The notes under the pieces: generated by a model
The model's input: only the letters and a program-made list of their open reading frames with translations
Told to the model about the DNA's origin: nothing
The model's database searches: none
In this document: piece after piece, positions 1 to 8,135 of the stretch
Numbering within the stretch: position 1 is the stretch's first letter
Layout: every line of letters begins with the position of its first letter
Program-made: the position numbers and the translations under genes
Source of the DNA: an uncultured Cellvibrio sp.
Lineage (GTDB): Bacteria; Pseudomonadota; Gammaproteobacteria; Pseudomonadales; Cellvibrionaceae
Length of the DNA stretch: 64,000 nucleotides
Assembly (NCBI GenBank): GCA_946480695.1
Contig: CAMLKG010000013.1
Span: 50,419 to 114,418 of the forward strand
Direction: 5' to 3'

Positions 1-2184
1 ATCGGCCATAAAGGGTTTCAGGTCGGGGTTACCCGCAGTACCAGTACGCTCGCCCGGTTTGGGACGGGTGGTCACGCTGGTGGTGCCAATCATTTTGTTC
101 AGCGTCGGGCGGGTGATGGATTTGCTGTAGCTCATGCGCGCAATCACATCATCGGTAACATCCAGGCTTAAATCCACGCTCGGCAACCATACGTCGTAAT
201 CACCGTTTACCGAGGTATAACTGCTTTCCGGCGCCAGGTTCAGGCTCCACTCGGTCTGGTTGATCCACACCAGTTCCGACGGGTCTTTCTGGAAGCTGTT
301 GGCCTCGATACTGGTGCTTTCATAGCGCATACCGGTGGTAATGTTCAGCGCCTTGCCCGCCACATCGCCAGTAGAGTTGAACTCCATGTACGCACTGGTG
401 GTGTCTTCGGTCACCTTGTGGTCACTGGTCGGGTTGCCGTCCAGGTCAGGGCGCATATAGCCGGTACCCCAACCCCATGGCCGCGTCGAGCCGCCCGGGA
501 TATTCCATTCAGTTTCGGCGATACCCACCATAGTCTCGAAATCCCAGGCGTGATAGACGGGTACATTGGAACCGCCGCCCGAGAAGGATGGAGTCAGGCC
601 ATTGAGGTTGTGTTCGGTGAAGACCTCATCCGGGAAAAGGTCCTGGTTGCCGCCGTACCAACCTGCCGCAATCTGCCCGGTACTGAAGCTGCGCCAGCGG
701 TTGGTAATGTCCGATTGCCCGACACCAAAATCAATCGACGTAATACCCGTGTCGGCATTGGTATCGAAGCTGCCGCTGAGCTGGACTTGGGTCACTTCGG
801 ATTTGTTCAGCGCCAGGTTCGCTTCACCGAACAGCGAATCGTAGGAAGCCGCCGTCGGCATACCGTTAACAATACCGGTGCCGGTCGGCCTGAAGGTAAT
901 GTGCATGTAGGGAATGTCTTGCGCGGCCGTTGCGTCATAGGTTTTCTGGTCGATAAACGGCGCCGCGAGGATCAGGAACGCATTGTTACCGCGACCGACA
1001 CCGCCGTTTTCGTTTACCGAGTCGTGGGCATCAAGCGCCAATGTCAGGTTGTCGTTGGCTTCCCACTCCAGGTTGAAACCCACCGATTGGTTTTCCGTCT
1101 CGGAGGTGTTTAACCGTATATTCGACGCATAGTCATCGCCTGCCGCAGTCAATTTCGTAACCGTGCCGTTTTCGTCGATCACCACTTCGCGGGCATCGCT
1201 ACCCGAGTCGTTGTACCAGATGCCGACCCCGGTATTGATTGCTTCCAGGTCAACCTTTGCATAGGTGTAATCGAGGGTCGCCTTGAGCGTGTCCGTTGGG
1301 GTGTATTGCAATACCAACTGGCCGTTGGTGCGCTCGCGATGGAAATCCTCAATGCCGTAACCAAAGTTGCGCGGGTAATACACATTGCCGGACTTGTCCG
1401 CGCGGTTGTCGGTTAGGTTCACCGTGGCACCGGCGTTCGCTGCCGCCGTCTGGAAATCAATATTGTTGCGCCAGTTGGCGATATCCGCGTTTACGGCGCG
1501 GTTATCGCGTTCCTGGTACGAACCGGAAATCGCAATACCAAAGGTGTCATCGGCAAAGGTGTTGCTGAAGATGCCGGACACTTCGGGCGTTACGTCATCG
1601 CCCACTTCATTGGTGCTGTCCATAACCGCTTTGGCGCCAATGGAAGCCTTGAGGCCGGGGTTGTCCAGCGGGCGCGCGGTTTTGATATTAACCAACGCAC
1701 CTATACCACCGCTCGCGCGGGTTGCGCTGAAGGTCTTATACACTTCAACACCGCTTACGGTTTCAGCGGCCAGGTCGGAAAATTCAAAACTGCGGCTGGA
1801 ACCGTTGGTGGGCATTTGACGGCCATTCAGGGTAACCAGGTTGAAATCCGGGCCAAAGCCGCGCACGGTAATCTTGCTGCCTTCGTTGTTCTGGCGATCA
1901 ATCGATACCCCGGAAATACGTTGCAGGGATTCCGCCAGGTTGGTGTCCGGGAACTTGCCGATGTCCTCGGCCGAAATCGCTTCGACCACGCCTTTGGCAT
2001 CGCGCTTCACATCCATTGCGCGCTGCAAGCTGCCTTTGATACCCGTTACCAGGATCTCTTCCACATTATTGTCGCCCTGCGCCAGTGCTACGCCGCTAAC
2101 ACCGAGCATGGCGGAAGCTACCGCCGTTGTAATGAGCTTTCTTTTAAAGCCGGTTGATGGCTTGTTGGTTGGTGTTTTACTCAT
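1..2184 (-). CDS. TonB-dependent outer-membrane receptor (3' end cut by window edge)
   Basis: The first 728 residues of an outer-membrane receptor that takes up a large substrate using TonB energy; the rest of the beta barrel lies outside the window. A basic start followed by a hydrophobic stretch ending in GVALA-Q is a clear signal peptide. The plug domain follows, with EEILVTGIKGSLQRA near residue 42 and SLQRISGVSIDRQ, IRGF-like TVRGFGPDFN and LNGRQMPT segments. This is the layout of the long TonB-dependent receptors of Xanthomonas, Caulobacter and Cellvibrio that import plant-derived oligosaccharides. It sits downstream of a GH81 beta-1,3-glucanase on the same strand, and both genes share an upstream inverted-repeat element, so beta-1,3-gluco-oligosaccharides are a reasonable inferred substrate. 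The ATG at 2184 is chosen because it begins the signal peptide. Confidence 0.93.
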   Translation of the reverse strand, partial: MSKTPTNKPSTGFKRKLITTAVASAMLGVSGVALAQGDNNVEEILVTGIKGSLQRAMDVKRDAKGVVEAISAEDIGKFPDTNLAESLQRISGVSIDRQNNEGSKITVRGFGPDFNLVTLNGRQMPTNGSSRSFEFSDLAAETVSGVEVYKTFSATRASGGIGALVNIKTARPLDNPGLKASIGAKAVMDSTNEVGDDVTPEVSGIFSNTFADDTFGIAISGSYQERDNRAVNADIANWRNNIDFQTAAANAGATVNLTDNRADKSGNVYYPRNFGYGIEDFHRERTNGQLVLQYTPTDTLKATLDYTYAKVDLEAINTGVGIWYNDSGSDAREVVIDENGTVTKLTAAGDDYASNIRLNTSETENQSVGFNLEWEANDNLTLALDAHDSVNENGGVGRGNNAFLILAAPFIDQKTYDATAAQDIPYMHITFRPTGTGIVNGMPTAASYDSLFGEANLALNKSEVTQVQLSGSFDTNADTGITSIDFGVGQSDITNRWRSFSTGQIAAGWYGGNQDLFPDEVFTEHNLNGLTPSFSGGGSNVPVYHAWDFETMVGIAETEWNIPGGSTRPWGWGTGYMRPDLDGNPTSDHKVTEDTTSAYMEFNSTGDVAGKALNITTGMRYESTSIEANSFQKDPSELVWINQTEWSLNLAPESSYTSVNGDYDVWLPSVDLSLDVTDDVIARMSYSKSITRPTLNKMIGTTSVTTRPKPGERTGTAGNPDLKPFMAD

Positions 2185-2312
2185 GGAGTTCTCCATTTAT
2201 TTATTGGTATGGATTTATTGTTGACCTGTCATAGAGCGGTTCTCGCTAATTCCCCTCGTGCCGGGCCATGACCGCTATCAAGCGAACCGATAATCACAGC
2301 TGGCGCATGAAG

Positions 2313-2382
2313 TGTCGTCCCACCTTGAAAACTTATTGGAACCTGAGGCATGTCACTTTCTGGTGACTTAGGTGGGAAGACC
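2313..2382 (-). promoter_or_regulatory. Paired inverted element upstream of the TonB receptor
   Basis: TGTCGTCCCACCTT at 2313-2326 faces AGGTGGGAAGAC at 2370-2381, an imperfect inverted pair about 130-200 bp upstream of the receptor start. Nearly the same left arm (TGTCGTCCCATCTT) with an inverted AAGGTGGG partner lies upstream of the GH81 gene. I infer a shared regulator site; no regulator gene is visible in the window. The rest of 2185-2468 shows no gene. Confidence 0.45.
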
Positions 2383-2468
2383 GGAAATCCAGTAAATTCA
2401 AATAGATAGCTGAAGCTGCGGAGCACGATTATCGACCTGTGCCCACCCGCTTTTATAAAAGTGGTACG

Positions 2469-2505
2469 AAAAAAAGCCCCCGAAAGAACCAGTCTTATCG
2501 GGGGC
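2469..2505 (-). terminator. Rho-independent terminator of the GH81 gene
   Basis: GCCCCCG (2476-2482) pairs with CGGGGGC (2499-2505). On the minus strand the hairpin is followed by a run of seven T, directly downstream of the GH81 stop codon. Confidence 0.85.
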
Positions 2506-2539
2506 AAAAAGGGTCCCACTTATCGTGGGGGGGCGAACC

Positions 2540-5500
2540 TTATAAACGGGTGATGCGGAACCAGTTGAAGTTCCAGCCCGCCTGCTGGGCAAAGACGCCG
2601 AAGCTGTAAGTACCGGCGTTCAGGGTGACGGTGTGGTTAACCGTGGTCCAGTTTTGCCAGCCGCCGGTCGCCGGAATGGCCACGTTACCCAACTGGATGG
2701 AACCGGCATTCATGTCCGCGGAAAGCAATGAACCCGAGGGGCTGGCAACACGGTATTCAATGCGGTAGCTGCCGGTAGTCGGAATGGTGATATTGGCGTA
2801 GGCCATCCAGTCACCCGCATCGATGTAGGCTACATTCTGGCCGCCGTTGGTATCCGTGGTGGTTTCAGTCTGTACCCCGTTCATCGCAGTAAAAGCTTCT
2901 GCCTGCACCAATTGGCTGAATACCGAACTGGACGAGCTGCTCGCCGGTTTGCTACTGGCAGGCGTGCTCGATGCGCCGCCGGAACAACAGGTGAACTGGG
3001 CCCAGGCGGTATCGTAAGCACCGGCGCCCTGGGCGATGGTGAAGAAGTAACGCACAGTCGCCCCGGCCGGGATGTTAGCCAAATCGTAGGTGTTGGAGTT
3101 ATCCGCATTGTGGGTCATGCGGATGTTTTGCTGGGCACCATTGTTAATGGTGTAGTGGATATCCGCCCAGGCGGCATTGTTGGCATGGAAACGCACGCTG
3201 GTGCTGCCCACTACTGTGTAGCCATAGGGCGTTGCGACCGCCGAACTGGCAACAGACGAAGAAGCAACCGGTACCGATGAAGGAGCCGCGCTGGCCGGCG
3301 TTGAGCTGGCTACCGAACTGCTGGTACCGGAACAACCCGCACCGCTGGACACCACCGCCTGGCCGGTGCGCTTCAGGGCATAACCCTTGGCCGGCACCGA
3401 AAAGCCGGTACCGTCCGAATAAGCCACGCTGATCGCTGAACAGCCGAAGTTGTAGGCGATATAGGTAAGGGTGCCGTTTTTATTAAAGGCCACTGCGGCC
3501 GGATGGTTCGCGGTCAGGGCGCCGGTGCCCGTTGCCAGGTGGCCCAGTTGTTTCAGGGTGTAAACCCAGTGATAGGTGTGGGCTTTGGTTTCGCCCTCTT
3601 CCGGCGTCAGGTTGTTCAAGCCGTAGGCGAGCATATCGTCCACCGCCGCCTGGCCGTTGGTCATCGCCCAGATATTCCACCAGACATCGCGCCATTGGCC
3701 ATTCGGCAAGCCGGAGGGCTTACCGTTGGACGACTCGCTCAAACCCAGCGCCACATAGTTGTTCAGGTAATCCGCATGTTGGCCGATGTGCAACACCAAT
3801 GGGCTGAGCGGCAACCCCTGGATACCGAGGATGTGTGCATAAGCCCCGGAGAACCAGGTCGAGAACACATGGCCGTTACCCCAAATGATGGACGTGGTTG
3901 GCTTGGTGTAGGTGGAACTGAAGTTATCGTAATCCCCGCCCAGGCCTTTGAAGCGGTCAATGTTGTTCCAGTATTCCCAGTAAGTCGCGGTGGATGAGGC
4001 ATGTAAATACATACCGCGGTTCACCAGGTCATTATTACCGGTGATCATGCCGTACAGGATGATCGCCCCGTAGGCGTTAGCCGCTTCGGAAGTGGATTCG
4101 TTATTGTTACCCAAGGCAAAGTTGGCGTGGCCGGAGGCCCAGGAGAAACCATAGGCCGGGTCAAAGTTGCGCAAGTACGGGAATTGGGCATCATTGCGGC
4201 CGGCGGCGTAATCGCGAATCAGCAACTCCACCATAGGGCCGTATTGGCTGGCGCTACACCAGTTGGCATCCACCCGGCACACTTCCGCAGCCGCGCGCAC
4301 GAAATAGCCGTAATGGAAGTGATGGTCATTCAACTGTTGCTGCGCACCGAAAGACTCATCGAAACCGAGCAGGGTGTTCCAGTTATTGTCGTATACGAAG
4401 TATTTGGTGGTATCCAGCGCACCGGTCGTGTTGGCACGGAACCAGTCCTGCAACTCGGCTTTCAGCCAGGCGATCATCTGGTTGGCTTCGGTAACCATGC
4501 CGATGGAACGGGCAATGGCCGCCAACTCTGCCACCTTGCCGTAGTTCTTACCGGCCCAGTAGGTATCGGTCGCGGTATTCCAGGTTGCAGTACCCTGGCT
4601 AACAAACTCGGTCACCAGCGCGCGCAATTGGGTCGCATTGTAATCGCCGATATTTTCCGGGAAGTAAGGCAACACGCCCACATAGGGAATGGTGTAGCTG
4701 TAGCTGCTGGTGGTCGCGAACTTGGTGACCCCGCGCGCGGAGCGCACCTTATAGCTGGTGACAGCCTGGGTGGAATTCTTCCAATGCAGCGGCAACAAAC
4801 CCGCCATGGTGGTTACATTCGCACCATTGAACTGGTACTGGTGGGTAATGGTGACCTTGTTGGTAGTGCGATCCACACTGTAATTGATATTCACCTTATC
4901 CACTTGCTGGGTCGCATATTGGGCAAAAGCGCTGATCATGGCGCTGGATGGGGTACCCGTCAGTTGCGGCAACCAGGCAACGGTCATGCGTTTGGTGCCG
5001 TTGGTTACGCCGATGCTATTGGTGTTAACACCGCTGAAGGTGGTGGTGTCGTGGCCGGTTATAAGGAAGGCGTTGCGATTGCCCGCCACATCGGTCCATA
5101 CCCCAAGGCTGTTGCCGCTTTGGTAGAAAATCCCCTTTTCACCGCCGTCGGCGGATTTGGTACGTACCACCAGGTTTCCCTGCAAGGCAGTGAAATAAAC
5201 ATAGGGCGAGCCGTGGACAAAGGTCGCTTCCATCACTGCGGTTGAACCGCTTTTCCATTGCACAGTGACGGAACCATCACTGTAATCCTTCAGAAAGGCT
5301 TCCAGGTTGGAATAGGCGGAGTTGCCCACTGCGATACCATCAAACACCTCGCTGAACGGATCGGGAATTGCGTAAATTGTGTCGTTGGTGCCAGTGCGCA
5401 GGCCGCCGGGAATACCCAGCAGGCGCACACCGCGCTCGGTGATGCGGGCGGTGATCGGGTCGGGGGTGATATAGCCGGCATCGGTCGAGACACCGACTTT

Positions 5501-5803
5501 CATCTCACCCATAAACGGGATGGAACCCCACCAGCGGTGGGTCATGGTCGGTTTGCCATTGGCCGGTGATACTTCCTGCGGATATATAGGGGTAGGCGCG
5601 CCTATGGGGTTACAACTGCTCACGCCGGGTTTAACCACGCCCGCATTGTGGATCCAGTTACCGTAGTCCACGGTGCATTTCCATCCGGCGGTATTGATGG
5701 TATCGCTGATATTACCGGCACCATAGTTGATGATCGCCGCCTGGCTTGCATGGGCAAAACCCAATGCGCCCAGCAACAGCAGGACTCTGTTGAATCTTTT
5801 CAT
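2540..5803 (-). CDS. Secreted GH81 endo-beta-1,3-glucanase with CBM56 and CBM6
   Basis: Secreted enzyme of 1087 residues that should cleave internal beta-1,3-glucan bonds (laminarin, callose, curdlan). Residues 1-22 are a signal peptide ending in ASQA. The GH81 catalytic region spans roughly residues 60-790. It carries the family signature NDHHFHYGYF at 492-501 (Asp493 is the expected general acid) and NNNESTSEAANAYG at 566-579, with Glu569 and Glu573 as catalytic candidates. A serine-rich linker (about 820-857) leads to a CBM56-like module (858-941), a beta-1,3-glucan binder, then a second polyserine linker and a C-terminal CBM6-like module (965-1087, starting VQAEAFTAMNG). The gene has its own terminator and shares an upstream element with the TonB receptor gene, so co-regulation is likely. 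In Cellvibrio this type is usually named glu81A. Confidence 0.93.
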   Translation of the reverse strand: MKRFNRVLLLLGALGFAHASQAAIINYGAGNISDTINTAGWKCTVDYGNWIHNAGVVKPGVSSCNPIGAPTPIYPQEVSPANGKPTMTHRWWGSIPFMGEMKVGVSTDAGYITPDPITARITERGVRLLGIPGGLRTGTNDTIYAIPDPFSEVFDGIAVGNSAYSNLEAFLKDYSDGSVTVQWKSGSTAVMEATFVHGSPYVYFTALQGNLVVRTKSADGGEKGIFYQSGNSLGVWTDVAGNRNAFLITGHDTTTFSGVNTNSIGVTNGTKRMTVAWLPQLTGTPSSAMISAFAQYATQQVDKVNINYSVDRTTNKVTITHQYQFNGANVTTMAGLLPLHWKNSTQAVTSYKVRSARGVTKFATTSSYSYTIPYVGVLPYFPENIGDYNATQLRALVTEFVSQGTATWNTATDTYWAGKNYGKVAELAAIARSIGMVTEANQMIAWLKAELQDWFRANTTGALDTTKYFVYDNNWNTLLGFDESFGAQQQLNDHHFHYGYFVRAAAEVCRVDANWCSASQYGPMVELLIRDYAAGRNDAQFPYLRNFDPAYGFSWASGHANFALGNNNESTSEAANAYGAIILYGMITGNNDLVNRGMYLHASSTATYWEYWNNIDRFKGLGGDYDNFSSTYTKPTTSIIWGNGHVFSTWFSGAYAHILGIQGLPLSPLVLHIGQHADYLNNYVALGLSESSNGKPSGLPNGQWRDVWWNIWAMTNGQAAVDDMLAYGLNNLTPEEGETKAHTYHWVYTLKQLGHLATGTGALTANHPAAVAFNKNGTLTYIAYNFGCSAISVAYSDGTGFSVPAKGYALKRTGQAVVSSGAGCSGTSSSVASSTPASAAPSSVPVASSSVASSAVATPYGYTVVGSTSVRFHANNAAWADIHYTINNGAQQNIRMTHNADNSNTYDLANIPAGATVRYFFTIAQGAGAYDTAWAQFTCCSGGASSTPASSKPASSSSSSVFSQLVQAEAFTAMNGVQTETTTDTNGGQNVAYIDAGDWMAYANITIPTTGSYRIEYRVASPSGSLLSADMNAGSIQLGNVAIPATGGWQNWTTVNHTVTLNAGTYSFGVFAQQAGWNFNWFRITRL

Positions 5804-5887
5804 AATAGTGACCTAGACAAGTGTTGTTATTGGTTATTCGAACCAGGGGTTTCGCGGACCGGACCGGCATTATTTTTATTATTTCCC

Positions 5888-5904
5888 TGGCACTGCCTGT
5901 GCCA
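5888..5904. promoter_or_regulatory. TGGCAC-N5-GTGCCA palindrome upstream of GH81
   Basis: A 6-bp perfect inverted repeat with a 5-nt centre lies 85-101 bp upstream of the GH81 start. Size and position suit a dimeric repressor operator, but nothing identifies the protein. Confidence 0.3.
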
Positions 5905-5980
5905 AATTGATCGTCGGTGCCCTAACGGCAAACCACAAAGGGAACCCCAGTTGCACCAGTCTTAACCAGCCACACCACCC

Positions 5981-6020
5981 TGTCGTCCCATCTTGGGCCC
6001 GCACCCTAAGGTGGGCATCG
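5981..6020 (-). promoter_or_regulatory. Paired inverted element upstream of GH81
   Basis: TGTCGTCCCATCTT at 5981-5994 faces AAGGTGGGCA at 6008-6017, about 180-215 bp upstream of the GH81 start. It matches 13 of 14 positions of the left arm found upstream of the TonB receptor; the arm spacing is about 30 bp shorter here. Apart from this element and the palindrome at 5888-5904, 5804-6181 contains no recognisable gene. Confidence 0.45.
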
Positions 6021-6181
6021 TCTCACTTTAGGCAGATGTAAAGGGGGAAGCCTTGTTGGAATAGAAAAGATCGGGGCAGCTACCCTTAAGTGCTGGTTAG
6101 AAGTGGTTTCGCAGCGAGACGACTCCCGCCGGGGTAGCATTGTGCCTTTCTTTCAATCAATTAAAGGAACCATGTATGTAG

Positions 6182-6750
6182 GCAACACACTGGGAAGCAG
6201 AAGAGCGTTACACCAAAGTGAGGCAAGCGGTACTGGACGAGATCAACAGGGAACTAGCCGGTAACAGGCAGGTAGGCATGAGGGCAAAATTCATAGATCA
6301 AAGCGCTCTTTTGCAATCAGAGCAATGGATCAGTCAGCTAATCGGAGGGTAGATTGGCAATGGATTTGTGGATATAACCTATTCAGGTTCCGCCACCCAG
6401 CGTTTGAAATGGCGTTATGGCAGGACAATAAGCTCCTCAGCCTGAATTTGGGGCTCCCTACCTATAGTGGCAGCAAGCTACGGTTACGAATCCTATTAAC
6501 GCCGATGTCAGACGTATTATCAGACTGTAGGACTCAATATGAGTGACAAAATCAAACATTTGAGCGAACAACGCGCAAAAAGAAATCGCAAACTATTGCG
6601 GATGCTATCAAGCGCGCGCAAGCACATATCCGCAATATACATGCAGAAGATATGGAAGAGCCGAAAAGATTTGCTTCAGGGGATATGAAAAGTGTCTGGA
6701 AAATCCTGATTCCTATGAAAAAGAGGATGACGAAAATAAATGACAAATGA
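6182..6750 (+). pseudogene. Decayed coding region upstream of the tae4-type gene
   Basis: No intact gene is present, but plausible protein-like stretches appear in turn. Frame-open codons run 6182-6349 (56 residues, containing RYTKVRQAVLDEINREL), stopped by TAG at 6350, then continue in the same frame to a TGA at 6443. A 49-codon ORF starting MSDKIKHLSEQRAK follows at 6539-6688, also in that frame. Over 6550-6750 another frame gives an amphipathic-looking stretch containing IADAIKRAQAHIRNIHAED. This looks like one or two genes broken by stops and shifts, or a short 49-residue gene (6539-6688) with remnants around it. I do not recognise the family. The position directly before an effector gene suggests a chaperone, adaptor or another effector/immunity remnant, which is inference. 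Confidence 0.45.
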
Positions 6751-6873
6751 ATCTGTAAAGCCCCGACTGAAATTGATGCGAGCCGTATGCATGAATATTT
6801 TGTGTATCGGATCACATATCAATTTCCCCGCCAAAATCAAAATACCGACACTAACGACCTAAGGGATTAACCT

Positions 6874-7326
6874 ATGCCCACTGTAACCGCGCAAACCCTA
6901 TGGGATAACCATCCCTACCCGGCTTCCCCATGTAACTCCAGTTTATTTCCGAATCAATGTGCAATCCGAATGAGCGTAGCATTACAGAAATCAGGAATAG
7001 ACACATCCTCATTCGATAAGCTCTATCCTCGTCGCAGATGTTGTACAGCTTACCCCAGCCTTAAGCATCACAGGCCAGGTCATATTATGTCTGCGCAAGA
7101 GTTAGCTAATTGGATCGACAAAAATCCCTCTACGTTTGGAAAAACGAAAAAGTATACAAAAAAAGTAGCCTCTTCCTATTTCGTGGGCAAAAAAGGAATT
7201 GTATTTATTATGAATGGATGGGGATCAACAGACCATATTGATATATGGGATGGCAGCGACATGAAAGGCGGACAGCAACAATATTTTTCATTAGGAGAGG
7301 AAGTATGGTTTTGGCAACTCGATTAA
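6874..7326 (+). CDS. tae4: Type VI secretion amidase effector, Tae4 family
   Basis: A 150-residue peptidoglycan amidase. Tae4 proteins are delivered by type VI secretion into the periplasm of a competitor, where they cut the D-Glu/meso-DAP bond in the peptide stem. Features seen: NQCAIRM with Cys29 as the expected nucleophile, GHIMSAQELANWI in the middle, and STDHIDIWDG with His121 and a following acidic residue completing the triad. There is no signal peptide, as expected for a type VI cargo. The length is at the short end for the family. Two extra Cys (56-57, RRRCCTAYP) lie in the region where family members often have cysteines. The 3' end overlaps the next gene by 22 nt, an arrangement common for toxin/immunity pairs. 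No Hcp, VgrG, PAAR or other secretion gene is in the window. Base composition is more AT-rich than the neighbours, suggesting transfer. Confidence 0.85.
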   Translation: MPTVTAQTLWDNHPYPASPCNSSLFPNQCAIRMSVALQKSGIDTSSFDKLYPRRRCCTAYPSLKHHRPGHIMSAQELANWIDKNPSTFGKTKKYTKKVASSYFVGKKGIVFIMNGWGSTDHIDIWDGSDMKGGQQQYFSLGEEVWFWQLD

Positions 7327-7802
7327 TATCACTAGGCATCATTGTTTGTACCTTACTAAGCGCAGGCTGTCAGGCTGAACCTATCAATATTTCTGATGAA
7401 ACAACTTTGGATAAGTATCACCTGCAATTGGTGGATAATGATTCCAAGTGCTTTCTATTAAGCAAGAAAGATCAATCAACGAATAAAGTCGAATTATTGT
7501 TGCAGCCACCTTGCCATTTTGCGAGAAAAAGCGATTCTGATTTATTGAAATTTTCCTATCCAGATAAGAGCTTGCAAGCTGTAGCTCTAGTTATCGGCAA
7601 TCCCGTATCTATAGAAAAGCGAAAAAAGTGGAATTTAGAAGATTCAATGATATGCGGAGAAAAACGTCAAGCCATTTATTTGTCGAAAGGTAACTTAACC
7701 ATATCGAAAACCACTATGGATGGCGGATTAGCCTGTAAAGACAGCGGGATTGATGAAAAAGACTTTGCCTATTTTGCTACAGAGTTTAGCAAGAAAAACT
7801 AA
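7305..7802 (+). CDS. Probable periplasmic lipoprotein immunity protein for the Tae4 effector
   Basis: A 165-residue lipoprotein: hydrophobic leader ISLGIIVCTLL followed by the lipobox LSAGC (Cys22). The start ATG at 7305 is preceded by AGGAGAGG at 7293-7300. A longer reading from 7245 would place hydrophilic residues before the leader and lacks a comparable ribosome binding site. The gene overlaps the effector by 22 nt, so translation is probably coupled. Tae4 immunity proteins (Tai4) act in the periplasm by covering the amidase active site, and a membrane-anchored periplasmic protein fits that role. The mature part holds several Cys (for example near KCFLL, PPCHF, MICGE, LACKD), which suggests disulphides. 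I do not see enough to say it belongs to the Tai4 family proper; the assignment rests on position, overlap and location. Confidence 0.7.
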   Translation: MVLATRLISLGIIVCTLLSAGCQAEPINISDETTLDKYHLQLVDNDSKCFLLSKKDQSTNKVELLLQPPCHFARKSDSDLLKFSYPDKSLQAVALVIGNPVSIEKRKKWNLEDSMICGEKRQAIYLSKGNLTISKTTMDGGLACKDSGIDEKDFAYFATEFSKKN

Positions 7803-7823
7803 CTAACCAGTTCTGGATAAAGG

Positions 7824-7896
7824 AAAGCCTGTTTCCATAAAGTTGTTACAATGTGAGAGAGAACAAACATAGTAGAAACAAAAGAAAACAGGCTTT
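7824..7896. repeat. 11-bp inverted repeat (AAAGCCTGTTT / AAACAGGCTTT), 51-nt spacer
   Basis: AAAGCCTGTTT at 7824-7834 and AAACAGGCTTT at 7886-7896 are perfectly complementary. The arms could be a hairpin after the immunity gene or a remnant of a small mobile element. Between 7803 and 8081 I see no gene other than a 21-codon ORF at 8010-8075 with a GGAG upstream, which I cannot support further. Confidence 0.4.
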
Positions 7897-8081
7897 GTCA
7901 ATTCTAATACCGCATTTCACTAATTACTAAAACCTTTATCGAGACATGATTTTGAAACGGAAGCAAGGAAGCATCATGTCGGTCAAAAATTGAAAAGGAG
8001 CTTTTACCCATGCCGGGTGAGGCCAATCCAAAGGACTACTACACCATACCTTCACGAAGCACAAAGGGCAGCTAACCAACA

Positions 8082-8108
8082 AAAAGCTGCCCGGCACCAG
8101 CCGGGCAG
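8082..8108 (-). terminator. Rho-independent terminator of the pectate lyase gene
   Basis: CTGCCCGGC (8087-8095) and GCCGGGCAG (8100-8108) form a 9-bp stem with a 4-nt loop. On the minus strand it is followed by CTTTTTG, just downstream of the PL3 stop codon. Confidence 0.85.
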
Positions 8109-8135
8109 AAGCGATGCGCTACGGAAAGTATGCGC

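Noticed and set aside
418..1113. Open frame of 231 codons opposite the TonB receptor
   Set aside because: The minus-strand reading gives a coherent receptor; the plus-strand product has no domain.
2920..3340. Short repeated AGC/TCC-rich DNA in GH81, and similar tracts in the PL3 and esterase genes
   Set aside because: These encode polyserine linkers and are not independent DNA repeats or CRISPR-like arrays.
4127..5245. A 372-codon open frame on the plus strand opposite the GH81 gene
   Set aside because: It is antisense to a clearly coding GH81 domain, its product has no recognisable motif, and long antisense frames are common in GC-balanced coding DNA.
6552..6815. Minus-strand 87-codon hydrophobic frame
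   Set aside because: It is antisense to the decayed plus-strand coding remnant, and its hydrophobicity is what the complement of a charged helical protein gives.
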